From JBDZUZ01 sp040255445 (lineage in GTDB: Bacteria; Planctomycetota; Phycisphaerae; Phycisphaerales; UBA1924): DNA of 20,769 bases. The position numbers and the translations under genes were made by a program. Within the stretch, counting starts at the first letter, position 1. Each line of letters starts with the position of its first letter. The stretch is from contig JBDZUZ010000061.1 of assembly GCA_040255445.1 (NCBI GenBank), positions 1 to 20,769 of the forward strand, in the 5' to 3' direction. The notes under the pieces were generated by a model. The model saw only the letters and a program-made list of their open reading frames with translations. It searched no databases and was not told the origin of the DNA. Below are positions 1 to 6,355 of the stretch, in pieces.

Positions 1-1
1 C

Positions 2-535
2 ACCGCCGACGGCAAAGCACTCATCTGCCTCGCGTACCGCGGCGAGTCGGAAGAGGCGGACAGCGCTGCGCTCCTCGCGATCGACGGCTCCGCAGATCTG
101 ACGCCGCTCCCGCTCGGCGGCGCTGACGGCATCTGGACCATCGAGCCTTCGCCCGACGGCCGCTGGTACGCGTACATCGGGACATACCGCGGCGAGCCGT
201 CGCTCTTCCTCGCCCCCACCGCCAACCCCGCCGACGGCCGCCGCGTCCCCGTCCCACGCGTCAATCACCCGCGCTGGTCCGCCGATGCAACGCGGCTCTT
301 CTTCCACGGCTACGACGGCTTCATCTACACGCTCCCCATCCGCACGCTGCCCGATGGCCAGCCGGATTTCGGCGCCCCCACCGCGCTCTTCAACGCCGAC
401 ATCGGCCCCGCGATGAACGGCGTCTACGACGTCACGCCCGATGGCAAACGCTTCCTCATCGCCCAGCCCCTCGCCGACGAAGGCACGCAGGCGCTGACCT
501 ACATGACCAACTGGCGGGCCACAACACAACGCTGA
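2..535 (+). CDS. C-terminal part of a TolB/WD40-like beta-propeller protein, probably a Ser/Thr kinase tail (5' partial)
   Basis: An open frame enters from the left edge and stops at TGA 533-535, giving the last 177 residues. The translation contains PD40/TolB-type propeller blades: 'TADGKALI', 'SPDGRWYAYIG', 'WSADATRLFFHG' and 'DVTPDGKRFLIAQP', each with the xSPDGxx turn that starts a blade. The closing stretch 'ALTYMTNW' resembles the end of planctomycete and acidobacterial Ser/Thr protein kinases, which carry this propeller after a transmembrane segment ('...VVLNW' ending). The kinase domain itself would lie outside the window, so the kinase assignment is inference; a free-standing TolB-like or peptidase-associated propeller is the alternative. 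No terminator follows; the gene abuts the palindromic element at 558. Confidence 0.75.
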   Translation, partial: TADGKALICLAYRGESEEADSAALLAIDGSADLTPLPLGGADGIWTIEPSPDGRWYAYIGTYRGEPSLFLAPTANPADGRRVPVPRVNHPRWSADATRLFFHGYDGFIYTLPIRTLPDGQPDFGAPTALFNADIGPAMNGVYDVTPDGKRFLIAQPLADEGTQALTYMTNWRATTQR

Positions 536-562
536 CACCTACATCAACGGCGCTCCGACGTG

Positions 563-629
563 GCACCGATGTCCGCCCCATCCCAGCGTCGGACCAATCA
601 GGTGCCGCAGCCCAGGCGGACATCGGTGC
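563..629. repeat. Stem-loop 1 of the palindromic element
   Basis: Left arm 563-577 (GCACCGATGTCCGCC) pairs perfectly with right arm 615-629 (GGCGGACATCGGTGC). The stem is 15 bp and the loop 37 nt. Confidence 0.8.
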
Positions 630-672
630 TTCCGAGCCGCACCTCGCGCGTTGCACACCTCGGACGATGTGC

Positions 673-738
673 CACCGAGATCAGCCCGACCCGCGACTCC
701 GACTCGCTCGAGTGACCGTCGCCGGGCGGATCTCGGTG
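673..738. repeat. Stem-loop 2 of the palindromic element, with compensatory changes
   Basis: Arms 673-687 (CACCGAGATCAGCCC) and 724-738 (GGGCGGATCTCGGTG) pair with a single A-G mismatch around a 36-nt loop. Relative to stem-loops 1 and 3, two adjacent base pairs are changed on both arms, so pairing is kept. Confidence 0.8.
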
Positions 739-832
739 CCTCCCAGGCGCACTTCGCGCGTTGCACACCCCCAACCCCGGCCAGTACGGCCCGGACCCCA
801 ACCCAATCACGGTGCGCTCGGGCGTCGTTGAA

Positions 833-898
833 GCACCGATGTCCGCCCGGACTGGGGTATCTGCGCGAGGGTGGGTGAGGGCGGGCGGACATCGGTGC
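833..898. repeat. Stem-loop 3 of the palindromic element
   Basis: Arms 833-848 (GCACCGATGTCCGCCC) and 883-898 (GGGCGGACATCGGTGC) form a perfect 16-bp stem around a 34-nt loop. The right arm is also part of the element's right terminus. Confidence 0.8.
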
Positions 899-936
899 CA
901 CGTTGTACCGCCCGATCGGCGATCCCAAACAGCCGT

Positions 937-964
937 TTGAATCGTCCGTTCGACCGCCTATCCT
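937..964 (+). promoter_or_regulatory. Putative sigma70-type promoter with overlapping operator for the TetR gene
   Basis: TTGAAT (937-942) and TATCCT (959-964) are 16 bp apart, and the ATG at 974 lies just beyond the expected start site, so the transcript would be nearly leaderless. An imperfect palindrome, 937-944 (TTGAATCG) against 946-953 (CCGTTCGA) centred on 945, overlaps the -35 and spacer. It has the TTGAA/TTCGA half-site character common for TetR operators and would suit autorepression. Motif matching by eye only. Confidence 0.4.
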
Positions 965-973
965 CATCCCGGA

Positions 974-1663
974 ATGAGCTTTGACGACACCAATGACCCG
1001 CAGATGAAGCCCGGCCAGGAGGCGGATGGAGCCGATGTCGCTGATACGCGGCGCCGGCTGCTCGATGCCGCGGGCGAGGTCTTTGCGCGGCGGGGGTTCC
1101 GCGATGCCACGGTCCGCGAGATCTGCGGTCTGGCCAACGCCAACCTCGCCGCGGTCAACTACCACTTCGGCGACAAGGCCGCCCTCTACCGCGCTGTCAT
1201 CTCCGAGACCTCCCGCGAGATGACCGAGCATTATCCGCCGCTGCTCGGGCTCGCACCCGATTCCCCCGCCGAGGATCGCCTGCACGCCTTCGTCCGCTCC
1301 ATGATGCTCCGCATGTTCCAACCCGGCCGCGCGGCGTGGTTCGGCAATGTCATGGCTCGCGAGATGATTGACCCCACCGAGGTCCTCGACACGCTCGTCT
1401 GCGACAACATCCGCCCCATGTACCAAATGCTCATGGGGATCGTGAGCGAGCTGCTGGGCCCGGGCGCCGACGAGGATCAGATCAAGCTCAGCGCGGGCAG
1501 TGTCATCGGCCAGTGTGTGCACTACAAACACTGCCGCTCGATGATCTGCCGCCTGGTCGGCGAGGACCTGTACCAGCCCGACCGCATCGAGAAGATCGCG
1601 CGGCACATCACCACGTTCTCCCTCGCGGCGATGAAGACGCTCCGCGACGAACGCGGCGGCTGA
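974..1663 (+). CDS. TetR-family transcriptional regulator with CecR/CerR-type C-terminal domain
   Basis: This is a 229-residue one-component repressor. Residues 25-75 form the TetR helix-turn-helix ('RRRLLDAAGEVFARRGF', 'VREICGLANANLAAVNYHFGDKAALYRAV'), where NYHFGDKAALY is the recognition-helix region. Residues about 95-220 match the DUF1956/CerR C-terminal ligand domain by 'FVRSMMLRMFQPGRAAWFGNVMAREMIDPT', 'IRPMYQMLMGIVSELLGPGADEDQIKL' and 'SVIGQCVHY'. Known relatives such as E. coli CecR (YbiH) control drug-efflux genes. The gene stands 72 bp upstream of an ABC ATPase and an outer-membrane efflux lipoprotein in the same direction, so it probably represses them and itself. ATG 974 was chosen because the helix-turn-helix needs this N-terminus and a promoter lies directly upstream. 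The ligand is unknown. Confidence 0.9.
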   Translation: MSFDDTNDPQMKPGQEADGADVADTRRRLLDAAGEVFARRGFRDATVREICGLANANLAAVNYHFGDKAALYRAVISETSREMTEHYPPLLGLAPDSPAEDRLHAFVRSMMLRMFQPGRAAWFGNVMAREMIDPTEVLDTLVCDNIRPMYQMLMGIVSELLGPGADEDQIKLSAGSVIGQCVHYKHCRSMICRLVGEDLYQPDRIEKIARHITTFSLAAMKTLRDERGG

Positions 1664-1735
1664 AACGACCGCACCCGCGGCAGCGAAACACCGCACCACC
1701 ACCCCACCGCCACTCCAGCTTCAGACCCACCCCGC

Positions 1736-2533
1736 GTGCCCACCATCGACACACAGACCGCACCCGCGAGCCCGGCCCCATCCGCCGACCGCATCGCCGT
1801 GCGCTGCCGCGGCGTGACCAAGACATACGGCTCGGGGGCTTCGGCCGTCCGCGCACTCCGCGGCGTCGATCTGGATGTCCGGCGGGGCGAGCTCCTCATG
1901 CTCGTCGGCCCCTCCGGCTGCGGCAAGACCACGCTCATCTCCGTCATCGCCGGCGTGCTGGACCGCGACGGCGGTGAGTGCACGGTGTTCGGTCAGGATT
2001 ACGGCCGTATGGGCGGGCGCGAACGAGCGAAGTTCCGCGGCGAGAACATCGGCTTTGTCTTCCAGGCCTTCAACCTCATCCCCACACTCAACCTCGCCGA
2101 GAACGTCGCCGTGCCGCTGCTCATCCAGGGCGCCTCGATGAAGGAAGCCACCGCCGCGGCGGCCGAGGTGCTCGCCAAGGTGGGGCTGGGCGACCGCACC
2201 CGCGACTACCCCAACCGCATCTCGGGGGGCCAGCAGCAGCGAGTCGCGATCTCCCGCGCCCTGGTGCACAAGCCGCGGCTGGTCGTCTGCGATGAGCCCA
2301 CCAGCGCGCTCGACCACGCCACCGGCCAGCGCGTCATGGAACTGCTCCGGCAGATCGCGATGGAGGGCGACCTCTCGCTGATCGTCGTGACGCACGACCA
2401 GCGCATCTTCGAATTCGCCGACCGCATCGCCGAGATGGACGACGGCGCCATCAAGGCCGTGAAGACCGGCGAGGGGCACGATGTCGCCGCCGTGCACGTC
2501 GAACCCGAGAGCGCCGACGACAGACAGCCGTAA
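1736..2533 (+). CDS. ABC transporter ATP-binding protein (MacB/LolD-like)
   Basis: This is a single nucleotide-binding domain of 265 residues. Visible motifs are Walker A GPSGCGKT (58-65), the Q-loop 'IGFVFQAFNLIPTLNLAENVAVPLL' (about 105-129), signature SGGQQ (163-167), Walker B 'LVVCDEPTSALD' (182-193) and the H-loop 'VVTHD' (His220). The insert after the Q-loop and the 'LTLAENV'-style region are typical of the MacB/LolD/DevA class, which powers export of lipoproteins, macrolides or glycolipids together with an FtsX-like permease and a periplasmic adaptor. Neither partner is encoded beside it. The start is GTG 1736 with no evident Shine-Dalgarno, preceding a 20-residue Pro/Ala-rich leader. 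The gene sits between the TetR regulator and the outer-membrane factor, so co-transcription is likely. Confidence 0.92.
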   Translation: MPTIDTQTAPASPAPSADRIAVRCRGVTKTYGSGASAVRALRGVDLDVRRGELLMLVGPSGCGKTTLISVIAGVLDRDGGECTVFGQDYGRMGGRERAKFRGENIGFVFQAFNLIPTLNLAENVAVPLLIQGASMKEATAAAAEVLAKVGLGDRTRDYPNRISGGQQQRVAISRALVHKPRLVVCDEPTSALDHATGQRVMELLRQIAMEGDLSLIVVTHDQRIFEFADRIAEMDDGAIKAVKTGEGHDVAAVHVEPESADDRQP

Positions 2534-2604
2534 CCACACCCCGCAACGCAGCATCACACGGCCCGCGCCCTCGATCGCCGCGGCCCGCTCAGCAAGGACC
2601 CTCG

Positions 2605-4146
2605 ATGAACGCCACCGCCCGCACCGCGATCACGCAACGCTCCGCGCCTCTCGCCCTCTCCATCGCCGCGGCCTTCTTCGCCGCGGGCTGCATGGTCGGC
2701 CCCGACTACAAGCAGCCCGAGACGAAGACCGCGGACTCGTTCTCCTCGCTGGCCGATCCGGTCGAGGGTGAACTCGAGATCTCCGTCGCCCGCGGCGATG
2801 CGCCGCTCGCGCCCGGCGCGATCGCGAATTGGTGGGACGTCTTCGGCGACCCCACGCTCAACACGCTCGTCACCCGCGCCGTCGAGGAGAACCACGACCT
2901 CCGCATCGCCGCGGCCCGCGTCCGCGAGGCCCGCGCCCTCCGCGGCGTGGCAAAGGCGGACCTCTACCCGACGGTCGATGGCTCCGGATCCGCCACCCGC
3001 ACCCGCAACAGCGAGACGCTGAACCGCGGCTTCTCCGCCCCGGTCTACGACAACCTCTTCGAGGTCGGCCTCGATGCGACGTGGGAGATCGATGTGTTCG
3101 GCGGTGTCCGCCGCGAGATCCAGGCGGCCGATGCCGAGCTGGATGCCGCGGTCGAGGATGCGCGCGATGTGCTCGTGACGCTCGCCGCGGAAGTGGCGCG
3201 GAACTACGTCGAGTATCGCCAGTTCCAGCAGCGGATCGCGGTGGTCGAGCGGACCATCGGCGCGCAACAGGAAACCGTCGATCTCACCGACTCGCGTTTC
3301 CAGGCCGGGCTCTCGGCCGAGCTCGAAGTCGCCCAGGCCCGCGCCCAGCTCCAGCTCCGGGCTTCGCAGCTGCCGACCCTCGTGATCGGCATGAAGGAAT
3401 CGATGCACCGCCTGGGCGTGCTGCTGGGCAAGGAGCCCGCCGCGCTCGCCGCGGAACTCGCCGAGCTCGAGCAGATCCCCAGCCCGCCGGAGGTGATCCC
3501 CGTCGGTCTGCCCTCGGAACTGCTGCGTCGCCGCCCCGACATCCGCCGGACCGAGCGCGAGCTCGCCGCGGCGACGGCGCGGATCGGTGTTGAGACCGCC
3601 GAGCTCTTCCCCAAGTTCTCGCTGACGGGATCGTTCGGCTTCCGCTCCAGCACCTTCGAGGACACGCTCGACGCCAACAGCCGCGCCTGGTCCTTTGGGC
3701 CGGCGTTCCGCTGGCGGATCTTCAACGCCGGCGAGGTTCGCAACCAGATCCGCGCGGCCGGCGCTCGTGAGGAAGCAGCGGTCGCCCGCTACGAGCAGCG
3801 CGTGCTGGTCGCGTTCGAAGAAGTCGAGAACGCGCTCACCGGGTTCACGCAGCAGCAGAACCGCCGCCTGGCTCTGGCCCGCGCGGTAGAAGCCAACCAA
3901 CGGGCTGTGCAACTCGCGACCGACCGGTACACCAGCGGTGTGGGCGATTTTCTCAATGTGCTCGAGAGCCAGCGGCAGCTGTACGACGCCGAGGACCAGC
4001 TCGTCGAGAGCGAGGCCGCGGTGACGCGGAGCGTGATCGCGCTGTACAAGGCGCTGGGCGGCGGGTGGGACGATCGGCGCGTTGAGCCGGACGCGGAAGC
4101 GCCGGTCGCCGCGGAGCCAACGCCGGAGCAGCCGACCGAGGGTTGA
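2605..4146 (+). CDS. NodT/OprM-type outer-membrane efflux lipoprotein (TolC superfamily)
   Basis: This 513-residue protein begins with a lipoprotein signal, 'LALSIAAAFFAAGCMVGPDYKQP': the lipobox Cys is residue 29 and the following MVGPDYxxP is the hallmark of NodT/OprM factors. Two outer-membrane efflux (OEP) repeats follow, roughly residues 85-270 and 300-490, rich in coiled-coil helices ('LRIAAARVREARALRGVAKADLYPTV', 'LPSELLRRRPDIRRTERELAAATARIGVETAELFPKFSLTGSFG', 'YTSGVGDFLNVLESQRQLYDAEDQLVESEA'). Trimers of this family form the outer-membrane and periplasmic channel of RND or MacAB-like pumps. Spacing from the ABC gene is 71 bp and an AAGGA ribosome site (2594-2598) lies 6 nt before ATG. 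The tail after about residue 490 is acidic and proline-rich, suggesting disorder. No adaptor or permease is adjacent. Confidence 0.93.
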   Translation: MNATARTAITQRSAPLALSIAAAFFAAGCMVGPDYKQPETKTADSFSSLADPVEGELEISVARGDAPLAPGAIANWWDVFGDPTLNTLVTRAVEENHDLRIAAARVREARALRGVAKADLYPTVDGSGSATRTRNSETLNRGFSAPVYDNLFEVGLDATWEIDVFGGVRREIQAADAELDAAVEDARDVLVTLAAEVARNYVEYRQFQQRIAVVERTIGAQQETVDLTDSRFQAGLSAELEVAQARAQLQLRASQLPTLVIGMKESMHRLGVLLGKEPAALAAELAELEQIPSPPEVIPVGLPSELLRRRPDIRRTERELAAATARIGVETAELFPKFSLTGSFGFRSSTFEDTLDANSRAWSFGPAFRWRIFNAGEVRNQIRAAGAREEAAVARYEQRVLVAFEEVENALTGFTQQQNRRLALARAVEANQRAVQLATDRYTSGVGDFLNVLESQRQLYDAEDQLVESEAAVTRSVIALYKALGGGWDDRRVEPDAEAPVAAEPTPEQPTEG

Positions 4147-4184
4147 TCTGATTTCAGGAGGCGGTGTGCCGAAGGGGCGGAGCC

Positions 4185-5234
4185 TTACCGCTTCGCCTCA
4201 TCGGCCTTCCAGCCCTCGATCACCGGCTCGCGCGGGTGCAGCGTGGTCCAGAGCCGCTCGAGCAGCGGTCGGAGTCCATCACGCGCGGCCGCGCTGATCG
4301 CGATGACATCGCGGTCGGGGCGGAGCTCGAGCTCGCTCGCAAGGTCCTTGATCGCCCGCTCCTGCTCCTCTTCATCAAGCAGGTCCATCTTGTTGAGGAC
4401 GATCAGCTCGGGCTTCTCGGCAAGCGCTGCGGAATACCGCTTCAGCTCGCCGCGGATGGTCCGGTAGTTCGCCGCGGGCGATGAGCCGTCCTCCGGCGCT
4501 GAGTCGAGCAGGTGGACAAGGATCCGCGTTCGCTCGATGTGGCGGAGGAAGTCGTGCCCCAACCCCGCGCCCTCTGAAGCGCCCTCGATCAGCCCCGGGA
4601 TATCGGCGATGACGATCCGCCGCATCGGGTCGACCTCGGCGATGCCCAGTTGCGGAGCGAGCGTGGTGAATGGGTAGTTGGCGATCTTGGGAGTCGCCCG
4701 CGTGAGCGCGGCGAGCAGCGTCGACTTGCCGGCGTTGGGCATGCCCACCAGGCCGACATCCGCGATGAGCTTGAGTTCGAGGCGGACCATGAACTCTTCG
4801 CCCGGTTCACCGGGAGTGCTCGTTCGCGGCGTCTGGTTCGTCGCGCTTTTGAAATGTTCGTTGCCCCATCCGCCCTTGCCGCCCTTGGCGATCACGTGCC
4901 GCTCGCCGGGCTTGAGGTCGTGGAGCAGCTCGCCGGTCTTCTCGTCGTAGACCTGTGTGCCCGGGGGGAGCTTGATCTCGAGGTCGGGCGCATCGGCGCC
5001 GTGGCACTGCTTCTTGCCGCCGGCCTCGCCGGGCTGCGCGTGCCACTCCCGCTGGTAGCGGAAGTCGTAGAGCGTGCTCATGCCGTCCTCGGCGACGAGG
5101 ACAACCGAGCCGCCGGCGCCCCCATCACCGCCGTTGGGGCCGCCCTTGGGCTCACCCTTCTCGCGTCGGAAAGCGACGTGACCGTTCCCGCCCTTGCCGG
5201 CGCGGATGCTGATAATGGCGCGATCGACAAACAC
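4185..5234 (-). CDS. obg: Obg-family ribosome-associated GTPase
   Basis: This is the essential GTPase for late 50S assembly and stress control. Residues 1-157 are the glycine-rich Obg fold ('AGKGGNGHVAFRREK', 'GGPNGGDGGAGGSVVLVAED', 'GGKGGWGNEHFKS'). The GTPase domain shows G1 GMPNAGKS (164-171), switch I 'NYPFTT', G3 DIPG (211-214), G4 NKMD (281-284) and G5 'ISAAA' (about 313-317). At 349 residues it is the short form without the C-terminal OCT domain. GTG at 5234 gives the canonical 'MFVD' N-terminus; an in-frame TTG two codons upstream (5240) is the alternative, and neither has a clear Shine-Dalgarno. It is convergent with the efflux operon and lies apart from rplU-rpmA, its usual partners. 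Confidence 0.96.
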   Translation of the reverse strand: MFVDRAIISIRAGKGGNGHVAFRREKGEPKGGPNGGDGGAGGSVVLVAEDGMSTLYDFRYQREWHAQPGEAGGKKQCHGADAPDLEIKLPPGTQVYDEKTGELLHDLKPGERHVIAKGGKGGWGNEHFKSATNQTPRTSTPGEPGEEFMVRLELKLIADVGLVGMPNAGKSTLLAALTRATPKIANYPFTTLAPQLGIAEVDPMRRIVIADIPGLIEGASEGAGLGHDFLRHIERTRILVHLLDSAPEDGSSPAANYRTIRGELKRYSAALAEKPELIVLNKMDLLDEEEQERAIKDLASELELRPDRDVIAISAAARDGLRPLLERLWTTLHPREPVIEGWKADEAKR

Positions 5235-5284
5235 GCCCAAGCGTAGCGGCGCTGGATCACGGAAACCGGTTGGTGCTATTGGTC

Positions 5285-5677
5285 TCAGGCCGCGCGGGTC
5301 AGGCCACGCTCGCCCAGGCGGTCGTGCAGCCGGTCGCGGTCGGCGATGTTGGCGAACTTCGCGAACGCCGCGGCCATGCGGGCCGGGCCCGGCTCGCTGA
5401 CGTCGTTCCAGACGACATTGCCAACCACCCGGATCGTGCGGTCTTCTTCGAGCAGGTCCGGACCCGAGCCCATCGGCAGCACGACTTCGAGGAGAAGCGG
5501 GGTGCCGGTCGGGAGCGACTCATCGAGCTCGAACTGCACGCCGCCCTCGGAGAGGTCGTAGGCGTGGCCCTCGTAGACCATGCCCGAGCAGTCGAGGCGG
5601 CGGGCGACGATGGGCGTGTACATCGCGGCGACCGGGAAGCGTTCGAAGCGGCGACGGTTGATGCTGTTCACGCTCAT
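5285..5677 (-). CDS. PilZ-domain protein (putative c-di-GMP receptor)
   Basis: This is a stand-alone 130-residue PilZ domain. The c-di-GMP binding elements are both visible: the RxxxR motif at Arg9-Arg13 ('RRRFERFPV') and (D/N)xSxxG at Asp41-Ser43-Gly46 ('YDLSEGGVQFEL'). The strands that follow ('GTPLLLEVVLPM', 'RTIRVVGNVVWNDV', 'ARMAAAFAKF') complete the barrel. It would bind c-di-GMP and act on an unknown partner, perhaps in motility or envelope functions. A Shine-Dalgarno-like AGAGGA lies about 7 nt before ATG 5677. It is 50 bp upstream of obg in the same direction and could share its transcript. No output domain is attached. Confidence 0.88.
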   Translation of the reverse strand: MSVNSINRRRFERFPVAAMYTPIVARRLDCSGMVYEGHAYDLSEGGVQFELDESLPTGTPLLLEVVLPMGSGPDLLEEDRTIRVVGNVVWNDVSEPGPARMAAAFAKFANIADRDRLHDRLGERGLTRAA

Positions 5678-5784
5678 GGCAGATCCTCTCTTGGCGGGCG
5701 CGGCGTGCCGCGTCCCATCAAGAGGTGCTATCGGGCGTGCGCAGGAATGACTTCAGGAAGGGGGGCCGGAAACAGGTCCGGTTT

Positions 5785-6258
5785 TCATTCGCCGTTATCG
5801 GACTCGGCGGTCCGGTCCCGCTCGACCGCGATCTGCACCCGCAGGCCGCGGACCCGGACGCCCAGCCGCGACTCGATCTCGGTCAGGAGCGCGGGGTCGA
5901 GGCTCGCGTGCAGGCGATCGTTGAGATCGGCGGGCAGGTCCGTGATCGCCCCGCCGGTTTCGACCAGGTGAGCGTGCTGGGACATGTCGGCGTCGAAGCG
6001 GGCCGGGCCCGCGGCGGTGGTATCCGACACCCGCTGGGCCAGGCCGGCATCGGTGAAGGCATCGAGCGTGTTGTACACGGTGGCCAGGCTCAGCCCGGGG
6101 TCCTCGGCCGAGACCTGCTGGTAGAGGTCTTCGGCGGTCGGGTGGAGCCGGCTCGCGGCGAGGGCGGCGTAGATCAGTTCGCGCTGACGGGTGCAGCGGA
6201 GACCGCTCGAGCGGAAGAGCTCGCGGATCTGATCGGGGTCGCTGAGCGGATGGTGCAT
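5785..6258 (-). CDS. Fur/PerR-family metalloregulator lacking the structural-zinc cysteines
   Basis: This 157-residue protein has the Fur winged helix ('GLRCTRQRELIYAALAASRLHPTAEDLYQQV', 'LSLATVYNTLDAFTDAGLAQRV') and dimerisation half. Residues equivalent to the regulatory metal site of B. subtilis PerR (His37, Asp85, His91, His93, Asp104) appear to be kept as His39, Asp89, His95, His97 and Asp107. Both CxxC pairs that usually hold structural zinc are absent: the first reads 'HAHLVETGGAITD' and the C-terminus 'VQIAVERDRTAES' has no cysteine. It is therefore a DNA-binding metal or peroxide sensor whose fold is held without Cys4 zinc, as in some Irr-like members. ATG 6258 fits the usual Fur length. 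It is divergent from the zinc-ribbon gene at 6356 across 97 bp. Whether it senses Fe, Mn or Zn is undetermined. Confidence 0.9.
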   Translation of the reverse strand: MHHPLSDPDQIRELFRSSGLRCTRQRELIYAALAASRLHPTAEDLYQQVSAEDPGLSLATVYNTLDAFTDAGLAQRVSDTTAAGPARFDADMSQHAHLVETGGAITDLPADLNDRLHASLDPALLTEIESRLGVRVRGLRVQIAVERDRTAESDNGE

Positions 6259-6325
6259 GGACAGGTCCGGCGTGAGCGGGGTGGCGAACTGACGAGGGCA
6301 CCCTGAGATACGCTCCCAAAGGATA

Positions 6326-6339
6326 GGGACGAATGTCCC
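6326..6339. promoter_or_regulatory. Inverted repeat in the fur / membrane-protein divergent region
   Basis: GGGAC-GAAT-GTCCC is a perfect 5-4-5 inverted repeat lying 17 bp upstream of the ATG at 6356 and 67 bp from the Fur-family start. It could be an operator for the divergent regulator or a leader hairpin. It does not resemble the A/T-rich Fur or PerR boxes, so the assignment is tentative. Confidence 0.25.
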
Positions 6340-6355
6340 GGCAAGGACGCTGCGC

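Larger units (their letters stand above)
558..903. repeat. Palindromic/MITE-like element with long perfect terminal inverted repeats
   Basis: The ends 558-578 and 883-903 are perfect reverse complements over 21 bp (core GGCACCGATGTCCGCCC). The outermost four bases, ACGT, are self-complementary, so this may instead be a 17-bp terminal inverted repeat with an ACGT target duplication. Inside, the same arm recurs, giving alternating left and right arms that fold into three stem-loops. A further direct repeat (615-662 and 725-772, sharing TCGCGCGTTGCACACC) is also present. No plausible protein is encoded: the frames crossing it are arginine-rich and lack recognisable motifs. It fills the gap between the propeller gene and the TetR promoter. 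It could be a non-autonomous mobile element, a REP/BIME-like array or a structured RNA. Confidence 0.75.

Noticed and set aside
562..899. The repeated arms as a possible CRISPR array
   Set aside because: The arms alternate in orientation, repeat length and spacing are irregular, and there are no cas genes. Inverted repeats, not direct repeats, dominate.
539..1702. Minus-strand open frame of 387 codons spanning the palindromic element and the TetR gene
   Set aside because: It is antisense to a clear TetR regulator and runs through the inverted repeats. No family resemblance was seen.
2554..3912. Minus-strand open frame of 452 codons opposite the NodT-type gene
   Set aside because: It is a shadow of the efflux lipoprotein: Glu/Arg/Gly-rich and lacking motifs.
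5766..5785. CCGGA/TCCGG hairpin followed by TTTT on the plus strand, looking like an intrinsic terminator
   Set aside because: No plus-strand gene ends there. On the minus strand, where the Fur-family gene ends, the hairpin is not followed by a T-run.
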